From Clostridium kluyveri DSM 555 (GTDB lineage: Bacteria > Bacillota > Clostridia > Clostridiales > Clostridiaceae), in contig NC_009706.1 in NCBI RefSeq assembly GCF_000016505.1, positions 496,001 through 560,000 on the forward strand: a stretch of DNA of 64,000 bases, written 5' to 3'. Of this stretch, positions 35,362 to 44,392 are shown one piece after another. Both the position numbers and the translations under genes were made by a program. Numbering within the stretch: position 1 is the first letter of the stretch; the number at the start of each line of letters is the position of its first letter. The notes under the pieces were generated by a model. The model ran no database searches. It saw only the letters and a program-made list of their open reading frames with translations, and had not been told where the DNA came from.

Positions 35362-35466
35362 TTAACTCCTGTATTTCCATATGATTGAATTTATAACAGC
35401 TGCGACATTATTCCTTAAAATAGCAGAGTATTTCTTACACAGATTTTCTACTTCAAGTACACTCAT
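35362..35466 (-). pseudogene. N-terminal stub of an ABC transporter ATPase
   Basis: The ATG overlaps the AbrB stop by four bases (ATGA). The product starts MSVLEVENLCKKYS, the unmistakable beginning of an ABC ATPase, but homology ends after about 15 codons and a stop follows at codon 35. The acyltransferase ATG comes two bases later. AbrB-ABC ATPase-permease operons are common in clostridia; the ATPase and permease appear deleted here. Confidence 0.7.
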
Positions 35467-35693
35467 TCTTCGTCATCCTCCCTTTCTGGAAGGTCTCCGT
35501 CAAAAATTGTTTTGGTCAGTTTTGTGAACAGTGATTTTGGAGGTATTGCTATACCTTTCTTCTTATCAGCAAGAACTATAATAGTATCGCCAGGATTGAT
35601 ATCAAAAATATCTCTGGCTTCTTTCGGGATAACAAATTGTCCTTTTTCACCGATTTTTACTGTCCATGCATACTTGTCGTTTGGATGCTTCAT
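35463..35693 (-). CDS. AbrB/MazE/SpoVT-type transcriptional regulator
   Basis: 76 residues. WTVKIGEKGQFVIPKEARDI, then FDINPGDTIIVLAD, is the swapped-hairpin AbrB fold, followed by IAIPPKSLFTKLTKTIFDG. GGAGG lies before the ATG at 35693, so the ATG six codons upstream is not used. It would bind DNA as a dimer, probably regulating the operon it heads. The stop is coupled to an ABC ATPase stub. Confidence 0.85.
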   Translation of the reverse strand: MKHPNDKYAWTVKIGEKGQFVIPKEARDIFDINPGDTIIVLADKKKGIAIPPKSLFTKLTKTIFDGDLPEREDDEE

Positions 35694-36052
35694 ATTATTT
35701 CCTCCATTCATTGTGAGTATTGTATTGAAAGTATGATTTGTATGATTTATGTGATTTAATTATAGTCAGTTATTTTTAAAAAGTCAAGATTTTAAACATT
35801 TTAGTAATAACACAGCCGCCGGTATTAAGCCATAGTAATTACTTGGGATATCACCACCAGGCTAAGACAAAAAATGGGCAATTGTAATCAGATAATGATA
35901 TGGTTTACTTATTATTTAATTCACAGTTTGAAAATAAAGTGACATTTAAAATAAATACTACTTTAAATGAAAACACAATGTGTAGTTTACATAAAGTGTT
36001 GATATTCGGAGAAGCTAATTTATATAATACATTAAACCAGGAGGTTATTTTT
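35694..36052. other. Intergenic region with a short degenerate coding scrap
   Basis: Holds the promoters of the AbrB (minus) and DUF3231 (plus) genes. On the minus strand, 35785-35862 has an open stretch reading PGGDIPSNYYGLIPA and then a hydrophobic tail, without start codon or ribosome-binding site: probably the end of a lost gene. Nothing else recognised. Confidence 0.35.
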
Positions 36053-37057
36053 ATGCCAGATTTAAAAAATATAAAGTTAGTTTCATCAGAAATATCAGGT
36101 CTTTGGGATTCATATATGAGTGATAGCTTAGTAATATGTGTTCTTAAACAGTTTCTTAATAATGTAGAAGATAATGATATACAAACATTGTTACAGCATA
36201 CTTTAAATTTATCAATTCAGCATATTTCAATAATTACAGATATATTTAATCAGGAAGGGTTACCGATACCTCAAGGATTTACTGATAAGGACGTAAACAT
36301 AAATTCACCACGTCTATTTAGTGATACTTTCTATGCCGCATATATTAGTTTTATAGCAAGAGTAGGAATGCACGATTATACTCTTACCTTAAATCAAATA
36401 GCTCGTTCAGATATTAGAAAGTATTTTTCAAAATGTATCACTGAGTATATAGGCTTGTATAATAAAGCAGCAGAATTAAGATTATCAAAAGGTATTTTTA
36501 TAAGGGCACCGCATATAGAAGTTCCTAAAGAAGTTCAATTTGTAGGAAATCAAAGCTTTATATTCAATATTTTTAAAAAAAAGCGTGCATTACTAGCTAG
36601 GGAAATAACACATATATTTTCGCTTATTTCTGCAGATATAATAGGAGATGCTCTTGCGACAGGTTTTAGCCAGGTTTCTAGAGATAAAAAGATTTCAGCG
36701 TATTTCCTTGAAGGTAAGCATTTAGGTCAAGAAATAATTGCTGAATTAACATCAATTTTAGTAGATGAAGATATTCCGATTCCAGCTACCTCCGAATCTT
36801 TTGTAACGGATTCAACTGAGTCACCGTTTTCGGAAAAATTGATGTTGTACCATGCTTTGATAATGACAGCGGCGGGGGTAAGTAGTAAGGGAGCAGCAAT
36901 AGCACAAAGCATGAGGGCTGATTTAGAAGGTATGTATACTAAACTCATAGCTAAGATTATGAAATATACTAAAGATGGTATAGATATTATGAATGATAAT
37001 AAGTTTCTTGAACAACCACCACAAGCGATAAGTCATGAAAAATTAGTTAAAATATGA
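36053..37057 (+). CDS. DUF3231 family protein (tandem ferritin-like domains)
   Basis: 334 residues in two similar halves, each a four-helix bundle. LVSSEISGLWDSYMSDSL and the later LALLAREITHIFSLISADII-like segment (RALLAREITHIFSLI) start the halves; QHISIITDIFNQEGLPIPQG and LGQEIIAELTSILVDEDIPI end the matching hairpins. This is the DUF3231 pattern of spore-forming Firmicutes, related to the coat-associated Coat_F/ferritin-like group. AGGAGG precedes the ATG at 36053; an upstream ATG at 35900 lacks a ribosome-binding site. Function is not established; a spore or stress role is likely. A hairpin terminator and a noncoding RNA unit follow. Confidence 0.8.
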   Translation: MPDLKNIKLVSSEISGLWDSYMSDSLVICVLKQFLNNVEDNDIQTLLQHTLNLSIQHISIITDIFNQEGLPIPQGFTDKDVNINSPRLFSDTFYAAYISFIARVGMHDYTLTLNQIARSDIRKYFSKCITEYIGLYNKAAELRLSKGIFIRAPHIEVPKEVQFVGNQSFIFNIFKKKRALLAREITHIFSLISADIIGDALATGFSQVSRDKKISAYFLEGKHLGQEIIAELTSILVDEDIPIPATSESFVTDSTESPFSEKLMLYHALIMTAAGVSSKGAAIAQSMRADLEGMYTKLIAKIMKYTKDGIDIMNDNKFLEQPPQAISHEKLVKI

Positions 37058-37146
37058 AATGGCTAAATATTGAATAATTTCAATATTGTATTATTTATAA
37101 CCTGTAATTTATGAGGAATTCTTTATATTATGTATATATCAGAAAT

Positions 37147-37176
37147 AGGCACTGTTAAGGACAGTGTCTATTTTTA
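37147..37176 (+). terminator. Terminator after DUF3231
   Basis: AGGCACTGT and ACAGTGTCT pair around TAAGG, followed by ATTTTT. The same hairpin type (GGCACT...GTGTCTATTTT) precedes noncoding RNA unit B at 60761. Confidence 0.75.
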
Positions 37177-37241
37177 TATTATTTACAAATAGTTATTACG
37201 TAGGACATTGGATTGTAACAAATACTGTGTATAATTATAAG

Positions 37242-37354
37242 TACTTTAAGGAAATAGTCTTAGAACAAATAAAAAATAATGTTGTTAATATTATATCCCT
37301 TCAAAAATAATATTATATAAAATAGGCACTCGTCATTTAGGGTGCTTATTTTGT
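37242..37354 (+). ncRNA. Noncoding RNA unit A (solo copy of the 60.8-62.1 kb family)
   Basis: The promoter TGTAACAAATAC-N4-TATAAT (37214-37235), with TTGGAT as -35, matches that of units B, D and E. The predicted RNA has a hairpin TTAAGG-AAATAG-TCTTAG (CTAAGG-AAATAG-CCTTAG in unit B, stem preserved by changes on both sides), an AATAAT...ATTAT stem and a terminator AGGCACT...GGTGCTTATTTT. No open frame with a ribosome-binding site is present. Sits between DUF3231 and a small hypothetical gene. Confidence 0.65.
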
Positions 37355-37390
37355 AGAAATTTAATAGATATAAAAATTTAGGAGGAAAGA

Positions 37391-37672
37391 ATGTATATGG
37401 ATAAAGAGAATTTAAGGCAAGAAATATTAGACATACTAGAAAAACATAATTATATAAGCAGGTTAAGTGAATGCCCAATGACTACTTTAAAATTTCTTTT
37501 AAAAATAGATGATGCTTCTTTAATTTATGATGCTTTATGTGAACTTCAAGAAGAAGATAGGGTAATAAAAAGTTTTGAACCATTTGCCGGTAATTCGAAC
37601 CAGAAAATTAATGCATCAAGATGGTATTTAAAACAACAGGGAGAAGAAGAAAACCCTGAGAGTATAGAGTAA
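37391..37672 (+). CDS. Small hypothetical protein
   Basis: 93 residues, soluble and acidic. Helical N-terminus (DKENLRQEILDILEKHNYIS), then LKFLLKIDDASLIYDALCEL and EEDRVIKSFEPFAG, which resembles a winged-helix arrangement, ending RWYLKQQGEEENP. AGGAGGAAAG precedes two possible ATG codons (37391 and 37397). Not recognised; a small DNA-binding or adaptor protein is possible. Confidence 0.5.
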   Translation: MYMDKENLRQEILDILEKHNYISRLSECPMTTLKFLLKIDDASLIYDALCELQEEDRVIKSFEPFAGNSNQKINASRWYLKQQGEEENPESIE

Positions 37673-38028
37673 TTTCTATTCATAAATAAATGAGATTTTT
37701 AAATGAAGTTGATAAAGTGTATACTTTGGTATATAATATTTGATATTAGATAGATTTCAAAAAGAGAGGTAATTTTGTGAGTGTTTAGTATCTAAAAATA
37801 GGTAATTTAATATTGATTCTAAAATTGAGGGTGCAATACCTTTAATTATTATGGAATTGATTACTATTTATAGATACAAGTCCACGAAACTACTTTGGGG
37901 TGCAGTACCCTTTATTAAGTTTGCAATTAAAGCTGTGGAGTATCCATGGCTTTTTTATTTTATAATTAATACTATGAAATCTATCTAGGTTTCGTCGGCT
38001 TGAATAAAGTTGAGGAAGGAATTTTAAA
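37673..38028 (+). other. Structured leader before the MutS2-like gene
   Basis: 356 bases with two near-identical motifs, GGGTGCAATACC (37829-37840) and GGGTGCAGTACC (37898-37909), 69 bases apart, then a terminator-like hairpin, AGCTGTGGA/TCCATGGCT plus six Ts (37931-37956), and about 70 bases to the gene. It may be a cis-regulatory leader or the end of a small RNA; no known class recognised. Confidence 0.45.
37931..37956 (+). terminator. Terminator hairpin in the MutS2 leader
   Basis: A nine-pair stem (two G-U pairs) with a three-base loop, followed by TTTTTT, 73 bases before the MutS2-like ATG. Confidence 0.7.
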
Positions 38029-39918
38029 ATGGATAATACAACATTAGAAAAATTACATTATTATGAATTAAAGGAGATAGTAAAAGGATATTGCGCAAGT
38101 GGCTTGGGTAAATCCTTAATAGATAAACTAGAGCCAAGTACAAATATAGAGGTAGTAAATAGAAGGTTAGATGAAACCTCTGAAGGAAGGACACTTTTAG
38201 ATGCTTCTTATCATATACCCTTCGATGGAATATTTAATGTAAATCCACTTGTAAAGAAAATGGAAAAGGGTGCAGCATTAGATCCAGAGGATTTAAGTAC
38301 CATGGAAAACTTTTTAAGAGGCTGCAGAAAGCTTAAATTATTTATGAAGGATAAGGAAGGTTATGCTCCTACTTTAAGCTCATATAGCTTAAATATAACA
38401 GATTTAAGTTATATAGAAGAGGAAATAAATATATCGATATCAGGAAATAGAATAGATTCCAGTGCTTCAAAGGAGCTAAAAAAAATAAGAAAGCAAATTG
38501 ATGTATGTGAAGGTCAAATAAAAGGAAAGCTTGAAAAGTTTCTAAAAAATCCTTCAAATAAAGAGTATATACAAGAATTTTTTGTAAGTCAAAGAAATGG
38601 AAAATATACGATACCTATAAAAGCTGCCTTTAAAAATCAAGTTCAGGGTGAAATTGTTGAAACTTCAGTAAAGGGCAGTACTGTATTTATAGAGCCAAAT
38701 GCAGTAGTGAAATACACTTCTGGGCTAGCAGCTTTAAAAGTTGAAGAGTCTATAGAGGAATATAAAATATTAGCTACTTTAACAGAAATGCTATATGAAA
38801 GAATAAGAGAAATTAAAATGAATATTGATGTAATAGCTGAGTATGACATGGTTTTGGCAAAAGCAAAATATAGTAGTGACATAGAAGGAATAAAACCTAA
38901 ACTAAATGAGCATGGTTATATAAAAATAGTTAAGGGAGGCTATCCTTTAATTAAAAATGGAGTACCCTTAGATTTTGAAATAGGAAAAGATTATAGATCA
39001 TTAATAATCACAGGACCTAATGCGGGAGGAAAAACTATAGTATTAAAAACTTTAGGAATGTTAACTCTTGCAGTTCAATCAGGGTTTCATATAAAGGCTA
39101 AAGAAGGCACAGAGATTGCTGTATTTAACAAAATATTTGTAGATATAGGTGATAATCAAAGTGTAGAAAATGCTTTAAGTACTTTTTCATCCCATGTGAA
39201 AAATTTAGCATATATAATAAAAGAAAGTAATAAGTCAACATTATTGTTGTTTGATGAAATTGGCGGTGGAACAGAACCGAATGAAGGTGCAGCCTTAGCA
39301 ATAGCTATTTTAGAAGAAGTGTATTATAAGGGCTGTATAACAGTATCGACAACCCATTATGGAGAGATTAAAAACTTTTCGGAGCAGCATCCAGACTTTG
39401 AAAATGCAGCTATGGAGTTTAGATGTGACACATTAGATCCATTATATAAGCTTAATATAGGAAAGACAGGAGATAGTAATGCTCTTTATATATCAAAGAA
39501 AATGGGTATTTCAGATAATATAATTGAAAGAACTAGAAGATATATAGAAAGTAAGAATTATAATTATGAATTAATAAGGGATAGCAAAATTATAAAGAAA
39601 AAAGATATTCAAGCAGATAAAGGTGAAAGTTATGAATTTGTTGCAGGGGATAAGGTTCTTTGGATGGATAAGAATGAAAGTGCCATTGTTTACAGGGAAA
39701 GGGATATGGATAATAATGTAACTATTTTATTTAATAAAGAATTTGTTAATGTAAATTGCAAAAGATTAAAATTAGAAATTAAAGCTTCAGAGCTATATCC
39801 AGAAGGGTATGATTTAAATCAATTATTTGTTAGTTTCAAGGAAAGAAAGCTTGAAAGGGATATAGAAAGAGGATCTAAGAAGACTTTAAAGAAACTTAAA
39901 AAAAATCATTTGAAATAA
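38029..39918 (+). CDS. MutS2-like ATPase without Smr domain
   Basis: 629 residues. The MutS core and lever region is followed by the ABC-type ATPase of the MutS family: Walker A TGPNAGGKTIVLK, Walker B STLLLFDEIGGGTEPNEG and STTHYGEIK. LEKLHYYELKEIVKGYCASG at the N-terminus is the MutS2 start. It stops after a ~100-residue basic tail and lacks the C-terminal Smr nuclease domain of full MutS2 (~780 residues), like the shorter MutS2 paralogues of clostridia. MutS2 proteins bind branched DNA or collided ribosomes rather than mismatches. GAGGAAGG precedes the ATG. Confidence 0.88.
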   Translation: MDNTTLEKLHYYELKEIVKGYCASGLGKSLIDKLEPSTNIEVVNRRLDETSEGRTLLDASYHIPFDGIFNVNPLVKKMEKGAALDPEDLSTMENFLRGCRKLKLFMKDKEGYAPTLSSYSLNITDLSYIEEEINISISGNRIDSSASKELKKIRKQIDVCEGQIKGKLEKFLKNPSNKEYIQEFFVSQRNGKYTIPIKAAFKNQVQGEIVETSVKGSTVFIEPNAVVKYTSGLAALKVEESIEEYKILATLTEMLYERIREIKMNIDVIAEYDMVLAKAKYSSDIEGIKPKLNEHGYIKIVKGGYPLIKNGVPLDFEIGKDYRSLIITGPNAGGKTIVLKTLGMLTLAVQSGFHIKAKEGTEIAVFNKIFVDIGDNQSVENALSTFSSHVKNLAYIIKESNKSTLLLFDEIGGGTEPNEGAALAIAILEEVYYKGCITVSTTHYGEIKNFSEQHPDFENAAMEFRCDTLDPLYKLNIGKTGDSNALYISKKMGISDNIIERTRRYIESKNYNYELIRDSKIIKKKDIQADKGESYEFVAGDKVLWMDKNESAIVYRERDMDNNVTILFNKEFVNVNCKRLKLEIKASELYPEGYDLNQLFVSFKERKLERDIERGSKKTLKKLKKNHLK

Positions 39919-39929
39919 TATAGATAATT

Positions 39930-40237
39930 GCATTTATTCAAGAGTTAGATTTTATTGCATGTGATAGGGAAGTAGCTATTGGTAATATTATTTACTCGAA
40001 AGTAAAGATAATTAATGAAGATAATGAAGAGTTTCAAGTTTTGTGCATAGGTCCTCTTGGAGTATTACCTTCTTATCAAAGTAAAGGTATTGGAACTTTA
40101 CAAAATAAAGATGGGGAGCCAGAACATGTACCTGCCAAGAATTACAGCAGCGAAATACACAGATTTATAAAGAGTATTTGGAGGGGTATGGTTCACAAGA
40201 TTTATCTAAAAATATTTTTTATCCTTGAAAAAGTATT
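39930..40237 (+). pseudogene. GNAT acetyltransferase fragment next to IS256
   Basis: The frame encodes LDFIACDREVAIGNIIYSKV, then GPLGVLPSYQSKGIGT (the acetyl-CoA loop QxxGxG). It then jumps to KDGEPEHVPAKNYSSEIH, so the middle of the acetyltransferase is deleted. No start codon is present, and the frame runs into the left end of the IS256 element. Not functional. Confidence 0.7.
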
Positions 40238-41719
40238 GAGGCTGTGAAAAAAAGTCTGTAAATTAAGAAAGATATGTAGCTTTCTATGATAAAATAAAAA
40301 TCATAGGAGGCTTTTATTTATGGCGAGGAAAAAAGATGTTTATAAGGTAAAACCCATGACTGAAGGTAAGAAAAATATTATTTCGGATCTTCTCAACGAG
40401 TACGATATCAAATCAGCAGAAGATGTTCAGGAAGCATTGAAAGACCTGCTTGGAGGTACTCTCCAAGAAATGCTAGAGGCAGAAATGGATGATCACCTGG
40501 GATACAAAAAATATGATCGTTGTGATGAAACAAACTGTAGAAACGGCATAAAGCCAAAGAAAATACGAAGAAAATACGGTGAAATGGACATAAATGTTCC
40601 CTAGGACCGACAGAGTACCTTTCAGCCACAGACAGTAAAAAAACGTCAAAAAGATATTTCAACTATTGAAGACAAAATAATTTCCATGTATGCCAAGGGT
40701 ATGACAACAAGGCAGATATCTGAAATTATTGAGGATATTTATGGCTTTGAGGCAAGTGAAGGAATGATATCAAACATCACCGATCGTTTACTACCTGAAA
40801 TTGAACAGTGGCAGCAGCGCCCGCTATCAACCATATATCCAATCGTTTTTATAGATGCTGTGCATTTTTCGGTTAGAGATAATGATATAATACGAAAACT
40901 TGCCGCATATATCATTCTCGGTATCAATGATGAAGGAAAGAAGGAAGTTCTGTCTATCCAGATTGGCGAAAATGAAAGCAGTAAATACTGGCTCAGTGTC
41001 CTAAACGAACTCAAGAACAGGGGTGTAAAAGACATACTTATTCTCTGTGCTGACGGGCTTTCTGGTATAAAGGAATCAATATCTACGGCATTTCCAAAAA
41101 CAGAATACCAGAGGTGTATTGTACATCAGATACGTAATACATTGAAGTATGTGTCATATAAAGACAAAAAAGCCTTTGCCTCAGACTTAAAGACCATATA
41201 TCAGGCTCCGTCAGAAGAAATAGGCCATAGGAATATGGAAGTAGTAGCTGAAAAATGGCAGGATAAATATCCGGGAACAATGAACAGCTGGTCAAAAAAC
41301 TGGGATGCCATAAGCCCTATATTCAAGTTTTCAACGGATGTCAGGAAAGTTATCTATACTACAAATGCCATAGAAAGTCTTAATAGTACATATCGCAGGC
41401 TTAACAGCCAGCGAAGTGTATTTCCAAGTGATACAGCACTTCTTAAGGCCTTGTATCTTGCAACTTTTGAGGCCACTAAAAAATGGACATCAGTCCTTAG
41501 AAACTGAGGGAAGGTACATGATGAGCTGTCCATAATGTATGAGGGAAGACTTCCTGAATAAAAATAGAACCATCGAAAAAAACGCCTGCAAATAGGTGTT
41601 CTTGACATACATGTTTTTACACTGTATATTAAAAAATAAGGCAGTATTTCATTTTACTGATATCTGCCTTTAATAATTATCATAGAAAGCTAATTTACAG
41701 AAAAAGCCTTCACACTCTC
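40238..41719 (+). mobile_element. IS256-family insertion sequence (defective)
   Basis: About 1.48 kb. The ends form imperfect inverted repeats: GAGGCTGTGAA...CTGTAAATTA at the left and, reverse-complemented, GAGAGTGTGAA...CTGTAAATTA at the right (CTTTCTATGAT is also shared). It carries one transposase gene with two nonsense codons. A clear 8-bp target duplication was not found, so the outer limits may be off by a few bases. Confidence 0.8.
40320..41561 (+). pseudogene. IS256 transposase, two in-frame nonsense mutations
   Basis: One continuous frame encodes an IS256/MuDR-type DDE transposase: EMLEAEMDDHLGYKKYDR, MYAKGMTTRQISEIIEDIYG, the first Asp in IVFIDAVHFSVR, CADGLSGIKESISTAFPKTE with YQRCIVHQIRNTLKYV, and TTNAIESLNSTYRRL (Glu). 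TAG at 40602 interrupts INVP|DRQS and TGA at 41505 replaces a Trp near the end, after which GKVHDELSIMYEGRLPE completes the family C-terminus. The element is probably immobile unless complemented. Confidence 0.88.
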
Positions 41720-41734
41720 TACTTTTTTTTATAT

Positions 41735-44089
41735 TTATTCTTTAAAATCAAAAACAATCTTACTATCCTTTATAATTAAAAATGCATCAAAAACCTCTCC
41801 ATTCTTACTTTTGAATCCTTTTATAAGATTAGTTTTTTTATCTTTTAGTAACTTTTTAACCATAGATTCCGTTATGCTTTTACTTGCTATTTTGCTACCT
41901 ATAAAAAATTTACAGCCCTCTTTCCACTTATCACATCCATAACCCGATTTATTAGCTATGACATTACCTTTTCCACACACTGGACATGTTCCTAATCCTT
42001 TACTTTCAGAACTAAAATCAAATGCTACATTTTCATCTTTTATTGTCAATACTGCATCAAAACTTTTTCCGTTTTTACTCTTAAATCCTTTAATGACATT
42101 CGTCTTTTTATTTTTTATAAGCTTTTTTGCCATTGATTCACTTATGTTTTTTCCTGCTATCTGCTTTCCTATAAAAAACTTACAACCTTCTCTCCACCTA
42201 CTACAACCATAACCAAATTTATTGGCCATAATATTACCCTTACCACATATTGGGCATACTCCCATGCTCTCATATTTCTTACTTTCTATTCTATCAATTT
42301 TAATTTCATCTCCTTTTCTAATTATATTATTTAATTCACTTTTTACATTATATATTATTGTATTTATTTCTATATCATTCTTATAAACCCCTTTAAGTTG
42401 TTTTCCAAATTCAACTGTTTTTCCTTTATCTAAATCAATATTTAACCTTTTTAGTACGTCTATAAGCCTTATACCCTTATTCTCACATTCAAAATGTCCC
42501 TTTACTTCTTTTATATATTCATACTTTTGGGCATTTTTAATTATTACGGCTCTGGTTGCAACAGTGCCTATCTCGCAGCCTTCAAGTATCATTTTATATT
42601 CTTCATCATCATTTGTATTTTCTAAGTCCTGAATCTCTTTTTTCTTAAAAGGATTTTTAAGAAAATTATTTAATTCCGATTCCGTTACTCTGTTGGGCTT
42701 TTGAGTTTGCTTTTCATCCACTGAAAGTTTAGTATCTAATTTCTCATCTTCTACAAAATCAGGTAATTCATTTTCTTTCTTTATATTTTCGTATTTTAAG
42801 AATCCCGTTTGTTTAATTACATTTCCTTTAAGCTCTATAACTTCATCAACTATTCTTATTATCACATATGTTTCCTCTATTATTGTTTCTTCATTTAAAA
42901 AATTACTTATAAACCTATTTCTTATTGCAGTATAAACTTTTTTTTCATCTTCACTTAATTTCTCTATCTCCGGTATTTTTGTAGTCGGAGTAATGGCACT
43001 ATGCGATTCTACTTTATTGTTATCAAATATCTTTTTCTTATCTTTAAAATCTATATCTACATTAAATTTTTCTTTCATTACTTCAATTATACTTTTTATT
43101 TTTCCCTTTTCATTTTCTGCTAAATATTCCGTATTAGTTCTCGGGTATGTGGTAAATCCGCATTCATATAGTTTTTGTAAATGTTTCAAAGTATCATCTA
43201 GTGACATCTTAAATTGTTTAAACATCTTATTTTGAAGTGTATCAAGAGAAAATAATTTAGGTGGCTGCTTCTTGACTTTTTTCTTTTCTACTTTATCAAC
43301 TATAGCTTTTTTATCCTTTAAGCTATTTAATAAATTCGCTGCCTTTTCTCTTTCATCTGCTGAAAATCTTCTATCTTTTAATTTAGCTTTTATCTCTAAA
43401 TTATCTTTTTTAATGACAGCTCCTATCTCAAAATAAGTTTCTGGCTTAAAATTTTCTATTGCCCTGTCCCTGTCATAAATAAATTTTACAATAGGTATTA
43501 AAACACGACCCACAGGTAAAAAGGTTTGTGATTTTATACTTAGATACCTGGTTAAATTTATTCCATATGTCCAGTCTAAATACGTCCTTGCAAGACCTTC
43601 ATTGTATAAGTTCTTGTAATCTCTATTATCTTTTAAATTTCTTAGTTCTTGTCTTATAGTTTGTGTAGTCTGTTCTGGAAGCCATAATCTCTTAACGGGC
43701 TTATTAATGTTTTCTTCTTTAAAAATCCTACTGATTATATTATTTACAATTACTTCGCCTTCTCTATCTGCATCACCACAGTTGACTATTTCAGTAACAT
43801 CGTTTCTCCTTATCAAATTCTTTATAACTTCATATTGCTTTTTTACTCCTTTATCTTCTCTAATTTTAAATTTAAAATCTTCAGGTACAAATGGTAGTTC
43901 ATCTAGATTCCATTTAGTTTTACCTCTCTTAAAATAGTTATCTACATCATATAACCTCAATAAGTGTCCATAAGCAAAAGTGATTAAATAATCCCTATTT
44001 TCAAAGTATCCATCATTTCTATTCATATTTCCAATACTCTTAACAATATTCAATGCCAAGCTTGGTTTTTCTGCTAGTATCAATTTCAT
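41735..44089 (-). CDS. topB: DNA topoisomerase III (type IA)
   Basis: 784 residues. The Toprim domain (MKLILAEKPSLALNIVKSIG, NCGDADREGE) is followed by the active-site Tyr in GFTTYPRTNTEYL and the HSAITPT motif. Two C-terminal topoisomerase zinc-ribbon repeats of ~75 residues each carry CPICGKGN/CPVCGKGN and a second Cys pair in YGC...EGCKFFIG. It decatenates DNA and removes negative supercoils. AGGAG lies before the ATG. The stop is only 16 bases from the right end of the IS256 copy. Clostridial chromosomes often carry more than one topB; this one could also be mobile-element derived. Confidence 0.9.
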   Translation of the reverse strand: MKLILAEKPSLALNIVKSIGNMNRNDGYFENRDYLITFAYGHLLRLYDVDNYFKRGKTKWNLDELPFVPEDFKFKIREDKGVKKQYEVIKNLIRRNDVTEIVNCGDADREGEVIVNNIISRIFKEENINKPVKRLWLPEQTTQTIRQELRNLKDNRDYKNLYNEGLARTYLDWTYGINLTRYLSIKSQTFLPVGRVLIPIVKFIYDRDRAIENFKPETYFEIGAVIKKDNLEIKAKLKDRRFSADEREKAANLLNSLKDKKAIVDKVEKKKVKKQPPKLFSLDTLQNKMFKQFKMSLDDTLKHLQKLYECGFTTYPRTNTEYLAENEKGKIKSIIEVMKEKFNVDIDFKDKKKIFDNNKVESHSAITPTTKIPEIEKLSEDEKKVYTAIRNRFISNFLNEETIIEETYVIIRIVDEVIELKGNVIKQTGFLKYENIKKENELPDFVEDEKLDTKLSVDEKQTQKPNRVTESELNNFLKNPFKKKEIQDLENTNDDEEYKMILEGCEIGTVATRAVIIKNAQKYEYIKEVKGHFECENKGIRLIDVLKRLNIDLDKGKTVEFGKQLKGVYKNDIEINTIIYNVKSELNNIIRKGDEIKIDRIESKKYESMGVCPICGKGNIMANKFGYGCSRWREGCKFFIGKQIAGKNISESMAKKLIKNKKTNVIKGFKSKNGKSFDAVLTIKDENVAFDFSSESKGLGTCPVCGKGNVIANKSGYGCDKWKEGCKFFIGSKIASKSITESMVKKLLKDKKTNLIKGFKSKNGEVFDAFLIIKDSKIVFDFKE

Positions 44090-44216
44090 TTCTTACTCCT
44101 TACATAAATTGATCATATTTATTTATTCTGTAGTGTAATAGAGGACTTTCACAAGCGAATCATCAGATATTTCATTCATATTTGCAGCTCTGCTAATTGA
44201 GAAAATTACAGCGTTG

Positions 44217-44249
44217 TTTAACATTTATTTAACAACAGTATTTTATAAT
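44217..44249 (+). promoter_or_regulatory. PhoP-type direct repeats and promoter of the two-component operon
   Basis: TTTAACA occurs at 44217-44223 and 44228-44234, an 11-bp period, followed by a perfect TATAAT at 44244-44249. The same heptamer repeats, with the same period, in front of the downstream operon (46170-46198). This is the binding pattern of PhoP/OmpR-class regulators (TTAACA boxes) and suggests autoregulation. Confidence 0.7.
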
Positions 44250-44392
44250 AAAAAAAGTTAATTATAAACCCTTGATAACATAAATTATCTTTTAAAAATA
44301 TTAATAATTCCAGCATAAAGCTCAAAAAATTGATTGAAAAAAGGTGAAATCTTTATTATAGTTAACTTTGTAATATGAAGGAGGAGAAAAGC

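Noticed and set aside
40320-40604. First part of the IS256 gene as a separate small gene
   Set aside because: The same frame continues after TAG 40602 with the rest of the transposase, so it is one interrupted gene.
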